Notes under the pieces: model-generated | The model's input: the letters and a program-made list of their open reading frames with translations, nothing else | Told to the model about the DNA's origin: nothing | Database searches by the model: none | Shown here: positions 8,994 to 19,597 of the stretch, one piece after another | Layout: the number at the start of each line of letters is the position of its first letter | Numbering within the stretch: the stretch's first letter is position 1 | Assembly (NCBI RefSeq): GCF_900111105.1 | Contig: NZ_FOGC01000011.1 | Coordinates: forward strand, 62,001 to 126,000 | Reading direction: 5' to 3' | Source: Rosenbergiella nectarea | Lineage (GTDB): Bacteria > Pseudomonadota > Gammaproteobacteria > Enterobacterales > Enterobacteriaceae | Length of the DNA: 64,000 bases | Position numbers and translations under genes: made by a program

Positions 8994-10145
8994 TACGACC
9001 CCGATAAGGGCGCAGCAGGCACCCGCTAAGTAAACTGCGCCATAGCCTGCGCTGTTTGCTAAAAATCCTGCCAGCGGGCCTGTTGCGCCATAGGCAATAT
9101 CTTGAAAGGCTGAGAAACACCCTAAGGCAGTACCACGAACCTGCGCGTCGACACGCTTCATGATTTCGACGCCCATAGCCGGGAAGACCAATGAGCACCC
9201 TGCCCCTGTCAACGCCGCGCCGACTAAAGCATGCCATGCCTGCTGGCTAAAACAGAGCAGTAATAGTCCGGCGGTTTCCACCAATAAGGAGATAATTGTG
9301 ACGTTGACGCCGCCCATTTTATCGGGGATCCCGCCAAACAAAACGCGTACTAAAACATAAGCCAGTCCGAAAATCGTTAAGGTATATCCTGCATTGCCCC
9401 AATGTTCAGCGGCAAAATAGAGTGAAATAAATGCGCCAATCACTGCAAAACCGACTCCCTGAAGCGCTAATACTGCACCGGGGGTCAAAATCTGTTTCAA
9501 TACAGTCGAAAAGCGAGGACGATCGCCTCCACTAATGGGGACCGCCGGAATGTTCGCGTTACACAATAACGCCACAATAGGACAGACTATGCAGGCGATA
9601 CTCACCCCGAGGAAATCGAAATGATGGTAGAGATACAGACCGATAGGTGCGCCCGCCGCCAGCGATCCGTAGATTGCCATGCCGTTCCAAGACATCACAA
9701 TCCCCGAACGTGGCTGACCAATAAGGCCAAGTCCCCAGGTAAGGTTTCCCGTCAGCAGAAAGCTCTCACCCAGCCCCAGCAGAATACGGCCCAAAAGTAA
9801 TAAACCAAATTGCAGCCAAAGAGAGTGGCTAGCAAAAACTGACAGTAAATAGGCCACACCCACTAAGACAATCACGCCCATGCCCAGTCGGGTAGTCTGC
9901 TTAGCACCTTGCTGATCGGCTTTTTTGCCGGCAAAGCCTCGATTGGCTAATGTTGCAAAAAATTGGATACCTACGGCAATGCCAACCATCACATTATTCA
10001 TTCCAAGGCCATCATGAACGAATAAAGGGATGACCGGTAAGGCAATGCCTGCAGTAAGGTAGGTCAAAAATACAGCAAAAGATGTCATAGCTACGGGCTT
10101 TACAGAGCGGTCTTCAGGACGGCACTTATCCTCTGTCATTAACAT
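8946..10145 (-). CDS. yfcJ: MFS transporter YfcJ
   Basis: 399 residues with about twelve hydrophobic helices. It matches E. coli YfcJ in GIALPVIPLFVHDGLG, MVGIAVGIQFFATL, SWNGMAIYGSLAAGAPIGL and GAALTGAGCSLVFPAMGVE. The substrate is unknown; related MFS drug exporters include YfcJ/YhhS. Next to fabB as in E. coli. Two starts are possible (10145, or two codons later at 10139), both served by AAGGACTT. The last codons lie in the 52-bp repeat shared with the MocR gene. Confidence 0.9.
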   Translation of the reverse strand: MLMTEDKCRPEDRSVKPVAMTSFAVFLTYLTAGIALPVIPLFVHDGLGMNNVMVGIAVGIQFFATLANRGFAGKKADQQGAKQTTRLGMGVIVLVGVAYLLSVFASHSLWLQFGLLLLGRILLGLGESFLLTGNLTWGLGLIGQPRSGIVMSWNGMAIYGSLAAGAPIGLYLYHHFDFLGVSIACIVCPIVALLCNANIPAVPISGGDRPRFSTVLKQILTPGAVLALQGVGFAVIGAFISLYFAAEHWGNAGYTLTIFGLAYVLVRVLFGGIPDKMGGVNVTIISLLVETAGLLLLCFSQQAWHALVGAALTGAGCSLVFPAMGVEIMKRVDAQVRGTALGCFSAFQDIAYGATGPLAGFLANSAGYGAVYLAGACCALIGVVVSLTMLHAGAPRSTA

Positions 10146-10187
10146 AAGTCCTTATTACTACGAAAAATTTTATTTACTCCAATAAAA

Positions 10188-10207
10188 ACGGCAGCCTAAG
10201 CTGCCGT
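10188..10207 (-). terminator. Rho-independent terminator of fabB
   Basis: Stem ACGGCAGC / GCTGCCGT with loop CTAA, followed on the minus strand by a T-run (TTTTTATT). Lies 19 bp after the fabB stop. It also has T's on the plus side, so it could work in both directions. Confidence 0.9.
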
Positions 10208-10226
10208 TTTTTCTACGATAAATTGA

Positions 10227-11447
10227 TTATGACGTAAATTTACGCATCGTCAATGTCGCATTAGTCCCACCAAAGCCGAAGCTGTTTGACATAACGGTAG
10301 TCAATGCGCGCTCGGTCGGCTGAGTGATGATGTTCATCCCTTCTGCCGCTGCATCCGCTTGTTCAATGTTAATGCTTGGCGCAATGAAGCCGTGCTCCAA
10401 CATCAACAGGCTATAAATCGCTTCTTGAACACCGGCGGCACCCAAGGAGTGACCTGTCATCGCTTTGGTTGCAGAAAGCGCTGGCGTGTTGTCACCGAAG
10501 ACTTCACGAATCGCGCCCAGCTCTTTCACATCACCCACTGGGGTAGAGGTACCATGCGTATTCAGGTAATCGATTGGCATGTCGAGACCTTCCATCGCCA
10601 TCTTCATGCAACGTGCCGCGCCTTCACCAGAAGGAGCAACCATGTCGGCACCATCAGAGGTTGCGCCGTAGCCGACGATTTCTGCGTAGATGTGTGCACC
10701 GCGTGCTAAAGCATGCTCAAGTTCTTCGACCACGACCATGCCGCCACCGCCTGCGATGACAAAGCCATCACGCTCGGAATCGTAAGTACGAGAGGCTTTT
10801 TCTGGTGTGTCGTTATATTTAGTAGATAACGCACCCATTGCATCGAACTCGCAAGCCAGTTCCCAGCACAGCTCTTCGCCGCCACCCGCGAAAACGATGT
10901 CTTGTTTGCCCAGTTGTATTTGCTCAACAGCATTACCGATACAGTGCGCAGAGGTCGCACACGCTGAGCTGATTGAGTAGTTTACACCGTGGATTTTAAA
11001 CGGCGTTGCTAAGCAAGCAGAGACGCCCGAAGCCATCGCTTTGGTCACGACATACGGACCGACCGCTTTCAAGCCACGTGGGCTACGCATTGCATCAGCA
11101 CCGAAAACTTGGAAACGTGGAGAACCGCCGCCTGAACCCGCAATTAAGCCCACACGTGGGTTATTTTGATATTGCTCTTCAGTCAGCTTCGAATCTTTTA
11201 CGGCTTCTGCCATAGACAGATAAGCATAGATTGATGCATCGCTCATAAAACGAACAACTTTGCGATCAATTAAGCCTGTGGTATCCATTTTAACGTTACC
11301 CCAGACGTGGCTGCGCATGCCTGCATCTTTCATTTCATCAGAAAAAGTGATTCCTGAACGCCCCTCACGAAGAGAAGCCAGCACTTCCTGCTGATTATTA
11401 CCAATGCTGGAAACAATCCCCAAGCCAGTGATCACTGCACGTTTCAT
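10227..11447 (-). CDS. fabB: 3-oxoacyl-ACP synthase I (beta-ketoacyl-ACP synthase I)
   Basis: 406 residues, the standard FabB length. It condenses acyl-ACP with malonyl-ACP and is essential for unsaturated fatty acid synthesis. The thiolase-fold active residues are present: Cys163 in [10 protein letters not shown], a His in [11 protein letters not shown] and a His in TGHSLGAAG, together with the Lys in [11 protein letters not shown] FabR-type palindrome lies 44 bp upstream of the start and a terminator follows, so the gene is a single transcription unit. Confidence 0.97.
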   Translation of the reverse strand: MKRAVITGLGIVSSIGNNQQEVLASLREGRSGITFSDEMKDAGMRSHVWGNVKMDTTGLIDRKVVRFMSDASIYAYLSMAEAVKDSKLTEEQYQNNPRVGLIAGSGGGSPRFQVFGADAMRSPRGLKAVGPYVVTKAMASGVSACLATPFKIHGVNYSISSACATSAHCIGNAVEQIQLGKQDIVFAGGGEELCWELACEFDAMGALSTKYNDTPEKASRTYDSERDGFVIAGGGGMVVVEELEHALARGAHIYAEIVGYGATSDGADMVAPSGEGAARCMKMAMEGLDMPIDYLNTHGTSTPVGDVKELGAIREVFGDNTPALSATKAMTGHSLGAAGVQEAIYSLLMLEHGFIAPSINIEQADAAAEGMNIITQPTERALTTVMSNSFGFGGTNATLTMRKFTS

Positions 11448-11490
11448 TCACATTCCTCATAACAACTATCATCTTATGGGGATCACTTTA

Positions 11491-11506
11491 GCGTACAGTT
11501 GTACGC
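11491..11506. promoter_or_regulatory. FabR-type operator upstream of fabB
   Basis: Perfect palindrome GCGTACA-GT-TGTACGC. FabR in E. coli represses fabA and fabB from sites of the AGCGTACA...TGTACGCT type according to the unsaturated acyl pool. Its distance (44 bp) from the fabB start fits. The site also argues against extending mnmC upstream across this region. Confidence 0.75.
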
Positions 11507-11600
11507 CGAACAACCCCCAACACAAAAACTCTTTGTAAATTTGCCTATAAATTGTGATATCGCTAGACTATTCCTAAGTCTTCCGCAAAGAGCCCTCGAC

Positions 11601-13589
11601 GTGAAATCACCCACAATTAACTATGCAGACCTCGTTTGGAACGAACAAGGTACACCTGTTTCACAATTTTTCGATGACGTCTATTTTTCTAACGATAACG
11701 GGTTGGAAGAGACACGTTATGTCTTTTTAGAGGGTAATCACCTCTCTACACGCCTACTCGACTCGCAGCAGGATACCTTCGTCCTCGCAGAGACCGGTTT
11801 TGGAACGGGCTTAAATTTTTTGACATTATGGCAACGCTACCAACCGCTAGGTTGCCAGAATAGCGCTAAAAAATTACCGCGATTACACTTTATCAGTTGC
11901 GAAAAATACCCGTTAACGCTGGTAGACCTTGAACTCGCCCATGCTCATTGGCCTGAACTGGCCACCTTCTCGCAGGCGCTCCGTCAGCAATGGCCTGACG
12001 CATTGCCCGGCTGCCATCGTCTGATTTTTGCGCAAGGACAGATTACTCTCGACCTGTGGTTCGGCGATATCAACGACATGTTAGAGGATCTCAAAGCCAA
12101 TTTAGTTCAAAAGGTCGATGCATGGTTTTTAGATGGCTTCGCGCCGTCTAAGAATCCAGATATGTGGACCAACGCGCTGTTCTCGACATTAGCGGCCACA
12201 GTTAAGAAAACAGGCACCTTTGCGACCTTCACCGCCGCGGGCTTTGTACGGCGTGGACTCGAGCAAGCGGGCTTCAACGTGACACGTCGTAAAGGCTTTG
12301 CGCATAAGCGCGAGATGCTAGTCGGGCAACTCGCCACGCCTCCTGATTATCAGCACCCAACGACTTGGTATCCTCGCCCGGCGGCAAATAAAAAAGAGAT
12401 CGCTATTGTTGGCGGCGGAATTGCCAGCGCCTGTCTTTGTCTCGCGTTGGTACGACGCGGTTGGCAGGTAACGCATTATTGTGCCGATGCCAAACCCGCT
12501 GAAAATGCGTCGGGGAATCGGCAAGGTGCAGTTTACCCACTATTGCACGCACAAGACCCTCATCTTGCGACCTTCTTTAGCGCGGCTTTCACTTTCGCAA
12601 AGCGATTCTATCAAGCCCTTCCCTTTTCCTTCGAACATCAGTGGTGTGGCGTATTACAACTAGGGTGGGATGAGAAGAGTCAAAAAAAAATCGACCAACT
12701 CGTAGCACTCTCGTTGCCGCCATCATTGGCAAAATATGTGAATGCTGATGAGGCGAGTCAGCTTGCGGGATTAGACATTGAACATACCGGTATTTTCTAT
12801 CCCGAAGGGGGATGGTTATCGCCCGCCGAATTGACTGCGAAAATTTTTGACTGGGTAAGCTCGCAGGGTGTGGTGTGTCACTGGGGATGCGGTGTAGAAA
12901 ATCTTCAACAACAACCCAATGGCGACTGGCAACTCGGTTTTGTCCAAGGCGGCTGCGCTCAGCATCATCAAGTGGTATTAGCCAATGGCCATCAGTTAAG
13001 CCACTTTACGCAGACTGAGTCCTTGCCAGTCTATCCGGTTGCCGGACAAGTGAGCCACGTTGACGAACAGCAGCCGTTAAGCAAGCTCTCTACGGTTCTT
13101 TGCTACGAGGGATACTTGACCCCCTTGAGTGCCACTCATCAAAGTCATTGTATAGGCGCGAGCTATCGCCGTGGTCAGACAGCGTGCCATTATTCGCACG
13201 ATGAGCAACTGATCAATAAACAACGCTTAACACAATGCCTGCCTAACAGTGCCTGGGCATCATCGCTTATAATAGGCGATCTCGCACGCGTCGCCGTACG
13301 CTGTGCGACACGCGATCATCTTCCCATGGTCGGAGTATTGAGTCATTATCAGCAATTTGTAGCCGAGCCTGCTAAGCCTAAAGAAGAAATGCTAGAAAGC
13401 TACCACTCAGGTATCTATCTACTCGGTGGATTTGGATCACGAGGACTGTGTAGCGCGCCGCTCACAGCCGAAATACTCGCCTCGCAACTCGCAGGGGAAG
13501 CGTTACCGCTTGACCAATCCACCTTAAATGCGTTGCATCCCGGTCGATTCTGGATACGCAAACGCATTAAAGGCAAACCGATTACTTAG
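11601..13589 (+). CDS. mnmC: Bifunctional tRNA mnm5s2U34 methyltransferase / cmnm5s2U34 oxidoreductase MnmC
   Basis: About 662 residues from a GTG at 11601 (E. coli 668). The N-terminal SAM-dependent methyltransferase half shows ETGFGTGLNFLTLW and DAWFLDGFAPSKNPDMW. The C-terminal FAD oxidoreductase half starts IAIVGGGIASA with a further GSRGLCSAPL motif near the end. MnmC finishes the wobble-uridine modification begun by MnmEG. An upstream in-frame ATG at 11499 is rejected: it would add 34 residues not found in the family and overlap the FabR site. The 3' end overlaps yfcL by eight bases, convergently. Confidence 0.94.
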   Translation: MKSPTINYADLVWNEQGTPVSQFFDDVYFSNDNGLEETRYVFLEGNHLSTRLLDSQQDTFVLAETGFGTGLNFLTLWQRYQPLGCQNSAKKLPRLHFISCEKYPLTLVDLELAHAHWPELATFSQALRQQWPDALPGCHRLIFAQGQITLDLWFGDINDMLEDLKANLVQKVDAWFLDGFAPSKNPDMWTNALFSTLAATVKKTGTFATFTAAGFVRRGLEQAGFNVTRRKGFAHKREMLVGQLATPPDYQHPTTWYPRPAANKKEIAIVGGGIASACLCLALVRRGWQVTHYCADAKPAENASGNRQGAVYPLLHAQDPHLATFFSAAFTFAKRFYQALPFSFEHQWCGVLQLGWDEKSQKKIDQLVALSLPPSLAKYVNADEASQLAGLDIEHTGIFYPEGGWLSPAELTAKIFDWVSSQGVVCHWGCGVENLQQQPNGDWQLGFVQGGCAQHHQVVLANGHQLSHFTQTESLPVYPVAGQVSHVDEQQPLSKLSTVLCYEGYLTPLSATHQSHCIGASYRRGQTACHYSHDEQLINKQRLTQCLPNSAWASSLIIGDLARVAVRCATRDHLPMVGVLSHYQQFVAEPAKPKEEMLESYHSGIYLLGGFGSRGLCSAPLTAEILASQLAGEALPLDQSTLNALHPGRFWIRKRIKGKPIT

Positions 13590-13875
13590 TGGTTAATAAC
13601 GCTGCTACCGCGCGGTGGTAGAGATCTTCCCACAACTGGGTCACTAATTTTTGATCAGGAGGGGAGAGTTCGCCGGCTTTAATGGCCTGGGCGAGACTCT
13701 GTTCAACTTGAGCTTTCAAAGCCTCCGGCTCGGCGGATGATTGACTTTCCAACTCCGCCACCGCCAAGGTCAAATGCCCTCGTAGGTATCCTCCGGCAAA
13801 AAGCTCATCGTCAGAACCCTGTTCCACGGTCTTATCAATACTGTCGAGAATATGCTCTTCGAGATCTATAATCAT
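13582..13875 (-). CDS. yfcL: YfcL family protein
   Basis: About 97 residues. Conserved core SDDELFAGGYLRGHLTLAVAELE and the later KAGELSPPDQ match E. coli YfcL, a small protein of unknown function. ATG 13875 is preceded by AGGAAA; a start nine codons upstream (13902) lacks support from the family. Last gene of the prmB-aroC-mepA-yfcA-epmC-yfcL operon. Confidence 0.88.
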   Translation of the reverse strand: MIIDLEEHILDSIDKTVEQGSDDELFAGGYLRGHLTLAVAELESQSSAEPEALKAQVEQSLAQAIKAGELSPPDQKLVTQLWEDLYHRAVAALLTTK

Positions 13876-13905
13876 TACTTTTCCTAAAAATATTGGCCTC
13901 ACTTA

Positions 13906-14448
13906 TCACGATTCGGGCCACGGAAATTGTCCGCTATGTAAGGGTTCCGTATGGTAAAAATCCCGTAATGCCGCAACGAGCCGAGCAGGACGTTCCGGTA
14001 AACCTTGCTCAAGATAGTGCATCACTTGCGCATGCACTTTTCGTTGAAAGGCAACGCGATCCGGTTCACAGGTGCCTTCGAGATTGTCGCAGCTGATAGT
14101 AAACCTAAACCCGGCAGCCACCGAAAATATCCATTCTAACGCTTGAGGTTTGATTTCAACCTGTTCAAATTGCGCCTGGGTCGCTTCATCGCGTCCGTCT
14201 GGGCAATACCAATAACCAAAATCGACTAATAGCCTGCGCTCAGCCCCCGCGATGCACCAATGCGAGATCTCATGAAGCGTGCTGGCATAATAACCATGAG
14301 CAAAGATAACTCGATGATAATCACACTTATCATCAGCAGGTAAGTAGAGTGGTTCATCCTCACCCTTTATTAGTCTTGTATTGAAATCATCATAGAAACA
14401 GTGATCAAATAGCCTGATCATGTCTTGATAATCGTGTTGCTGGGTCAT
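13906..14448 (-). CDS. epmC: Elongation factor P hydroxylase
   Basis: 180 residues (E. coli EpmC/YfcM 182). EpmC hydroxylates the beta-lysylated Lys34 of EF-P after EpmA and EpmB have acted. The metal-binding HEISHW motif, the FGYWYCPDGRDE block and QALEWIFSVAAGFRF are present. Located 18 bp after yfcA in the same operon order as E. coli. Confidence 0.94.
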   Translation of the reverse strand: MTQQHDYQDMIRLFDHCFYDDFNTRLIKGEDEPLYLPADDKCDYHRVIFAHGYYASTLHEISHWCIAGAERRLLVDFGYWYCPDGRDEATQAQFEQVEIKPQALEWIFSVAAGFRFTISCDNLEGTCEPDRVAFQRKVHAQVMHYLEQGLPERPARLVAALRDFYHTEPLHSGQFPWPES

Positions 14449-14466
14449 AAAGTATTCTTCGTATAA

Positions 14467-15267
14467 TTAGAAACCGATACTCTGCATTAGGGCAGCACCA
14501 TGGCTGTCCCACAACAGTTTTGCACTCATCACCATCGAAACCACCACGACCATTGGCCTGATCAACTTTTGTCCGCGGCTTAACACCAAGCGAGCCCCTA
14601 ACCTAGCACCACAGACTGCACCGATCAGCATGATGGCTCCCAGACCCCAGACCACTTTTCCCCCTACCATGAAAAACAGTAAGCTGGCGAAGTTAGAGGT
14701 GAAATTGAGCACCTTGGCATGAGCGGTGGCCTTGGCGAGGTTAAAGCCCGCTAAGGTGACAAACCCTAGTGCGTAAAAAGAACCCGCTCCCGGACCAAAA
14801 AAACCATCGTAGAAGCCAACGCACCCACCGCCTACACAGGCGTAGGCCAGTCCTTCGAGCCGGGCGACCTTATCCACCTCACCCAATTTAGGCATAAAGA
14901 GGAACCACAGCCCAATGCCGATCAGCAGTAATGGCAATACCTGACGGAGAATATCCGCCTTCAGATGCTGGATAGTAATGGTTCCAGCCACCGCACCGAT
15001 AAAGGTGAGTAATATATTCAACCACTGACGACGAAGGTCAACAGCCTTACGTCGAACAAAATAGAGGCTCGCTGAAAACGAACCGCCTACGGATTGCAAT
15101 TTATTGGTGGCTAACACTTGTGCGGGGGATAATCCCGCGGCTAATAAGGCCGGTACCGTTAATAATCCCCCACCCCCGGCGATCGAGTCGATAAAGGCGG
15201 CAAGTACCGCCACGAAAAACAGTATGACGACCAGTCCAGGCGTCACGACAAACCAATCCATGCGCAT
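14467..15267 (-). CDS. yfcA: TauE/SafE family sulfite/anion exporter-like membrane protein YfcA
   Basis: 266 residues, about eight hydrophobic segments. The family glycine-rich repeats FIDSIAGGGGLLTVPALL and GGGCVGFYDGFFGPGAGSF are clear. TauE/SafE proteins are implicated in export of sulfite or organosulfonates; the substrate of YfcA is not known. Three bases after the mepA stop. Confidence 0.93.
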   Translation of the reverse strand: MRMDWFVVTPGLVVILFFVAVLAAFIDSIAGGGGLLTVPALLAAGLSPAQVLATNKLQSVGGSFSASLYFVRRKAVDLRRQWLNILLTFIGAVAGTITIQHLKADILRQVLPLLLIGIGLWFLFMPKLGEVDKVARLEGLAYACVGGGCVGFYDGFFGPGAGSFYALGFVTLAGFNLAKATAHAKVLNFTSNFASLLFFMVGGKVVWGLGAIMLIGAVCGARLGARLVLSRGQKLIRPMVVVVSMVMSAKLLWDSHGAALMQSIGF

Positions 15268-15270
15268 TCC

Positions 15271-16098
15271 TTACAGTAAGTGTTTATCCAATAATGCTTG
15301 GCAATTGGCAGGAAGGACCGGTGGTTTAGGTTTTACCGGATGCACGCCAGGCTTCGGCGGTTCGAACCAGCTTTGTAACTCAGCGCCACATCCATCACCT
15401 GCCGGAGGCGGAGCCTGTTCGATACATTGCGCATCATTAGTTGGGCAATGTAACCTCACGTGCATATGGGCGCGGTGGGCAAACCAAGGTCGGACTTTTT
15501 GTAACCACTGACGGTCACTGCCAGCATCCAAGCATAACTGCTGTTTGATCGCCGGATTAACAAAGATACGCGCAACCTGCGGATCCTCAGCGGCTTGACG
15601 CACCATCGTGTCAATATCCCGGCTCCAAAGTCGGTTCACTACCGACTTATCATCGGCGGTGACCAAATCGAGAGGCTGCGGATGTAACAACTGCTGCGGT
15701 GTCCAACGTTGGCGAGGAAGCTGTAGCCAAATGTCGACATCTAAGCCAATTTGATGGCTGGCATGACCGCTGCTAAAGCGTCCCCCCGCAGGCATGCCCA
15801 TATCACCAATTAACACTGTGCCGGATGTCTGCTGAGCAATATCTTGGCTAAAACGCTGGATAAATTGAATTAACAGAGGATGACCGAAATAGCGGTGTTG
15901 ATCTTGACGCATCACCTGATAATGCTCCGCCTCAAGCGGTAGCGCTTGCGCCCCGACAATACAGCCATTCGCGTAGCTACCAATCGGTTGCACAGGCCCC
16001 GCGATCGGTTGCTGAATTTTTTGCCAAGGCGTCTGCGCAAAGGCCGCACACGTCGAAGCAATAAACAGTGCACTGCCGGCCACCCAATGTTTCATCAT
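15271..16098 (-). CDS. mepA: Murein DD-endopeptidase (penicillin-insensitive) MepA
   Basis: About 275 residues with an N-terminal signal peptide ([21 protein letters not shown]). MepA is a periplasmic LAS-type zinc metallopeptidase that cuts D-alanyl-meso-DAP crosslinks. Zinc-ligand motifs are visible in [16 protein letters not shown] and [11 protein letters not shown]. Start 16098 is chosen because it begins the signal peptide and avoids overlapping aroC; an in-frame start at 16146 would overlap aroC by 38 bp. Confidence 0.93.
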   Translation of the reverse strand: MMKHWVAGSALFIASTCAAFAQTPWQKIQQPIAGPVQPIGSYANGCIVGAQALPLEAEHYQVMRQDQHRYFGHPLLIQFIQRFSQDIAQQTSGTVLIGDMGMPAGGRFSSGHASHQIGLDVDIWLQLPRQRWTPQQLLHPQPLDLVTADDKSVVNRLWSRDIDTMVRQAAEDPQVARIFVNPAIKQQLCLDAGSDRQWLQKVRPWFAHRAHMHVRLHCPTNDAQCIEQAPPPAGDGCGAELQSWFEPPKPGVHPVKPKPPVLPANCQALLDKHLL

Positions 16099-16108
16099 AG
16101 TCGTCGCC

Positions 16109-17188
16109 TTATTTCTGAGAGTGGGATACATCGCCGCATTGCGCACGATGTCTTAGCAAATGATCCATTAACACAATGGCGGTCATCGCCTCGGCAATCG
16201 GCACGGCGCGGATCCCGACACAAGGATCGTGACGACCGCGAGTAATCATATCCACCTCTTCACCTTGGCGAGTAAGAGTTTTACCTGGCACGGTAATACT
16301 GGACGTCGGTTTTAGCGCGATGGAGGCGGTAATGGTTTGTCCGCTACTAATGCCGCCTAAAATACCCCCAGCGTGGTTACTTTGAAAGCCGTCTTTACGG
16401 ATCTCATCACGGTGTTGACTGCCGCGCTGAGCCACCACATCAAAGCCATCGCCAATTTCAACACCTTTCACGGCATTAATACTCATTAAGGCATGAGCGA
16501 GGTCTGCATCGAGGCGGTCAAATACCGGCTCACCTAATCCGACGGGGACATTTTCAGCGACCACGCTGACTTTCGCACCGATTGAATCGCCCTCTTTTTT
16601 CAAGCCACGCAGTAACGCGTCCAGTGCCTCAAGTTGATCACTGTCCGGTGAGAAAAAGGGATTTTGTTCCACTTGCGACCAGTCTTTCAATTCGCAGCAA
16701 ACATCACCCATTTGTGCCAAATAGCCGCGAACCACCACATTGTGCTGGAGTTGGAGGTACTTCTTCGCAATTGCACCGGCGGCGACACGCATCGCGGTTT
16801 CACGCGCCGAGGAGCGCCCGCCCCCACGGTAATCACGAAAGCCATATTTTTGGTCGTAGGTAAAATCAGCATGGCCCGGGCGGTATAAGTCTTTGATTTC
16901 ACCATAATCTTGTGAACGTTGATCGGTATTTTCAATCAATAAACCAATCGAGGTTCCTGTCGTTTTGCCTTCAAAAACCCCCGATAAGATTTTGACTTGA
17001 TCAGGTTCACGACGCTGCGTAGTGTAACGTGACGTACCCGGACGACGGCGATCTAAATCATGCTGTAAATCAGCTTCTGTTAACGGAATACCGGGCGGGA
17101 CACCATCGACAATACAGCCGAGTGCGATACCGTGAGATTCACCAAATGTCGTCACACGGAAAAGTTGACCAATTGTATTTCCAGCCAT
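16109..17188 (-). CDS. aroC: Chorismate synthase
   Basis: 359 residues (E. coli 361). Last step of the shikimate pathway: FMN-dependent conversion of EPSP to chorismate. Signature motifs [18 protein letters not shown], the [17 protein letters not shown] block, [10 protein letters not shown] and the C-terminal [18 protein letters not shown] are all intact. It is followed after 10 bp by mepA and preceded by prmB. Confidence 0.97.
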   Translation of the reverse strand: MAGNTIGQLFRVTTFGESHGIALGCIVDGVPPGIPLTEADLQHDLDRRRPGTSRYTTQRREPDQVKILSGVFEGKTTGTSIGLLIENTDQRSQDYGEIKDLYRPGHADFTYDQKYGFRDYRGGGRSSARETAMRVAAGAIAKKYLQLQHNVVVRGYLAQMGDVCCELKDWSQVEQNPFFSPDSDQLEALDALLRGLKKEGDSIGAKVSVVAENVPVGLGEPVFDRLDADLAHALMSINAVKGVEIGDGFDVVAQRGSQHRDEIRKDGFQSNHAGGILGGISSGQTITASIALKPTSSITVPGKTLTRQGEEVDMITRGRHDPCVGIRAVPIAEAMTAIVLMDHLLRHRAQCGDVSHSQK

Positions 17189-17226
17189 GTTTTATCCTTA
17201 TCGTTTATCTATGCTGAAAAATCGAC

Positions 17227-18162
17227 TTATTTCGCCGAATGCTTTTCAAAGATAGGCTTACATTCGAGTAGTTGTTGATAGTCCAACATAAAGACCCCAT
17301 CGCCCCCTTGTTCAAATTCCAACCAAGTGAAGGGTACCTCAGGGTACTGTTCAATCATATGCACCATGCTGTTACCGACTTCGCAAATCATCACGCCCTC
17401 TTCGCTCAGGAATTCAGTCGCTTGTGCCAGCATGCGGTTGACTAATATTAAGCCGTCATGGCCAGCCGCCAAGCCCAGTTCCGGTTCGTGACGATATTCA
17501 TCGGGTAAGTCATCCATATCCTCTGCATCAACATAAGGAGGATTCGTGACGATCAGCTCGTATTTAATCGGCGGAATATTATTGAAGAGGTCTGAACACA
17601 GTGGCGTGACTTGATGCATCATGCCATGCGCGTCAATATTCTGCTCGGTAACCGCTAAGGCATCCGGCGAGATATCGGCCGCATCGACTTCCGCATCAGG
17701 GAAGGCATAAGCGCAGGCGATAGCAATACAACCGCTGCCCGTGCACAGATCAAGGATATGGCGCGGTGAACGATTGATTAATCCGGAGAATCCATGGTTA
17801 ATTAATTCGCCAATCGGGGAGCGTGGGACTAAAACGCGTTCGTCGACATAGAACTCATGGCCGCAGAACCACGCTTTATTAGTCAAATAGGCCACTGGAA
17901 TACGCTCAAATACACGACGCATCACACGCTCAACAATCATTTCACGCTCTGAACGCGTTAATCTTGCCGTGCGCATCTCTTCAGGGAGATCGAGAGGAAG
18001 ATGTAGGGTAGGTAAAACGAGTTGGACCGCTTCGTCCCACGGGTTATCCGTCCCATGACCATACCAAATATCGGCGGCGGAAAAACGGCTAATTGTCCAA
18101 CGTAACATATCCTGGATGGTATGCAGGTCGCTTACCACCTCTTCGGCAAAAAATTTATCCAC
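17227..18162 (-). CDS. prmB: 50S ribosomal protein L3 N(5)-glutamine methyltransferase
   Basis: 311 residues (E. coli 310). PrmB methylates Gln150 of ribosomal protein L3. The SAM-binding [14 protein letters not shown] and the catalytic NPPY motif ([13 protein letters not shown]) are present. First gene of the leftward operon, divergent from smrB. Confidence 0.96.
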   Translation of the reverse strand: MDKFFAEEVVSDLHTIQDMLRWTISRFSAADIWYGHGTDNPWDEAVQLVLPTLHLPLDLPEEMRTARLTRSEREMIVERVMRRVFERIPVAYLTNKAWFCGHEFYVDERVLVPRSPIGELINHGFSGLINRSPRHILDLCTGSGCIAIACAYAFPDAEVDAADISPDALAVTEQNIDAHGMMHQVTPLCSDLFNNIPPIKYELIVTNPPYVDAEDMDDLPDEYRHEPELGLAAGHDGLILVNRMLAQATEFLSEEGVMICEVGNSMVHMIEQYPEVPFTWLEFEQGGDGVFMLDYQQLLECKPIFEKHSAK

Positions 18163-18335
18163 ATGCCCTCCAGGGCAACTAACAAAACTTTACCTAGTTT
18201 GCCACGAACTTATGCTAAATTCAGCTTCATTAGACGGCTATTTTCACCTATGCCTGGTAATTGATAAGAGAAATTTGATTTTTGAAGCATTGCCGTTAAA
18301 AATGTCAGGATGATAATTCAGTAGCTGGAACGACG

Positions 18336-18884
18336 ATGAGCCGTAAAGACCCCCTCGATAATGACGATCTTGACCTATTTAGAACATTGATGGGTGACAC
18401 TCGTCGTCTCAAGCAAGATACGGTTTTACACCCTCTAGCGAAAAAAATTGAACGCGCCCTCCCCCAAAAAAGACTCATTAGCGAACAAGTCGATAATAGC
18501 CACTATTTTTCAGATGAGTATCAGCCACTGCTAGCGGAAGACGGGCCAGTGCGCTATACCCGAGCAGATGTGAGTCCCTATGAGGTCAAAAAGTTACGTC
18601 GGGGAGACTATACCCCTGAAATTTTTTTAGATTTACACGGGTTGACTCAACAACAAGCGAAAAAAGAGTTGGGTGCCATGATCGCGGCATGCAGAAGAGA
18701 GCGACTTTTTTGTGCGTCTGTCATGCATGGACACGGCAAACATATCCTTAAACAACAAACGCCTTTGTGGTTAGCCCAACATCCTCATGTAATGGCCTTT
18801 CATCAGGCCCCGAAAATGTTCGGCGGCAATGCGGCAATTTTGATGCTGATCGAAGTTGACGAGCTGGCAATGCCGCTGTTTTAG
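18336..18884 (+). CDS. smrB: Ribosome rescue endonuclease SmrB
   Basis: 182 residues (E. coli 183). SmrB cleaves mRNA between collided ribosomes, feeding tmRNA-dependent rescue. The Smr domain shows [15 protein letters not shown] and [12 protein letters not shown]; the N-terminal extension ([23 protein letters not shown]) is that of SmrB. Alone on the plus strand between prmB and sixA. Confidence 0.95.
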   Translation: MSRKDPLDNDDLDLFRTLMGDTRRLKQDTVLHPLAKKIERALPQKRLISEQVDNSHYFSDEYQPLLAEDGPVRYTRADVSPYEVKKLRRGDYTPEIFLDLHGLTQQQAKKELGAMIAACRRERLFCASVMHGHGKHILKQQTPLWLAQHPHVMAFHQAPKMFGGNAAILMLIEVDELAMPLF

Positions 18885-18900
18885 CGATCAGCCCTAACGG

Positions 18901-19383
18901 TTACATTGCCGTGGCAAGGCGTGACGGGCTTTCCTGCCAGCAAAGGGTACCGCGAGCCGTCTTGGCATCGTAATCAATATGCGCAATACCTGCCGTGGCA
19001 AACATGGGTGGGCACTGCTCTGGGCACAAGGTCGATACCAAGTACCCCACCAGAGGCAGGTGGGAGATGATCATTACGGTCTCAACCCCTTCGCTGGCTA
19101 AGCCTTGTAAGTAGTCACCCACCGCTCGAGCATCGCCTGATGGCGTTAGCATCTCCAAGGTTTCAACGTGGCCACTGCGCGTGATATTTTCAGAGAAAGC
19201 GTTGTATGTCTGCTGCGCACGCAAGAAGGGGCTGACCAACGTCAGATCAAATGAAGGCTGTTGTGCTGCTAGCCAACGAGACATTTGTTGAGATTCAACA
19301 ACGCCGCAATGTGTCAACGGGCGTTGCGCATCACTTGCCGCATCGAGAGCTGCGTCGCCATGACGCATTATATAAACATGCAT
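18901..19383 (-). CDS. sixA: Phosphohistidine phosphatase SixA
   Basis: 160 residues (E. coli 161). A histidine-phosphatase fold enzyme with RHG at residues 7-9, acting on phosphohistidine proteins such as NPr of the nitrogen PTS and earlier reported on ArcB. Conserved LVSPFLRAQQT and ISHLPLVGYL are present. In E. coli fadJ follows here; in this window the next gene is mlaA. Confidence 0.94.
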   Translation of the reverse strand: MHVYIMRHGDAALDAASDAQRPLTHCGVVESQQMSRWLAAQQPSFDLTLVSPFLRAQQTYNAFSENITRSGHVETLEMLTPSGDARAVGDYLQGLASEGVETVMIISHLPLVGYLVSTLCPEQCPPMFATAGIAHIDYDAKTARGTLCWQESPSRLATAM

Positions 19384-19543
19384 AAAGCACCGTTACTGAA
19401 AGGGAAATTGATTCAGCGCCTGTCACTTCTTGCGCGTGAACCTGCTTTTTTACCTTAGCTCTTAAACACAGTCAACCCTAGTGCAAGCGAATACTGTGCA
19501 AACCGCTGTAATCGCGAGTAAAAAAAATACCCAAAAAAAGAAA

Positions 19544-19562
19544 AACGCCCACTTGGGGCGTT
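19544..19562 (-). terminator. Rho-independent terminator after mlaA
   Basis: Stem AACGCCC / GGGCGTT with a five-base loop, followed on the minus strand by a long T-rich run (TTTCTTTTTTTGG). It lies 36 bp beyond the mlaA stop and would end the ccm-mlaA transcript before sixA. Confidence 0.85.
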
Positions 19563-19597
19563 TTACATGGGCCGAATAAAGCCTAACGAGAACAGTA

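Noticed and set aside
11499-11600. Longer mnmC start at ATG 11499
   Set aside because: Adds 34 residues not found in the family and lies on the FabR palindrome; the GTG at 11601 gives the normal length.
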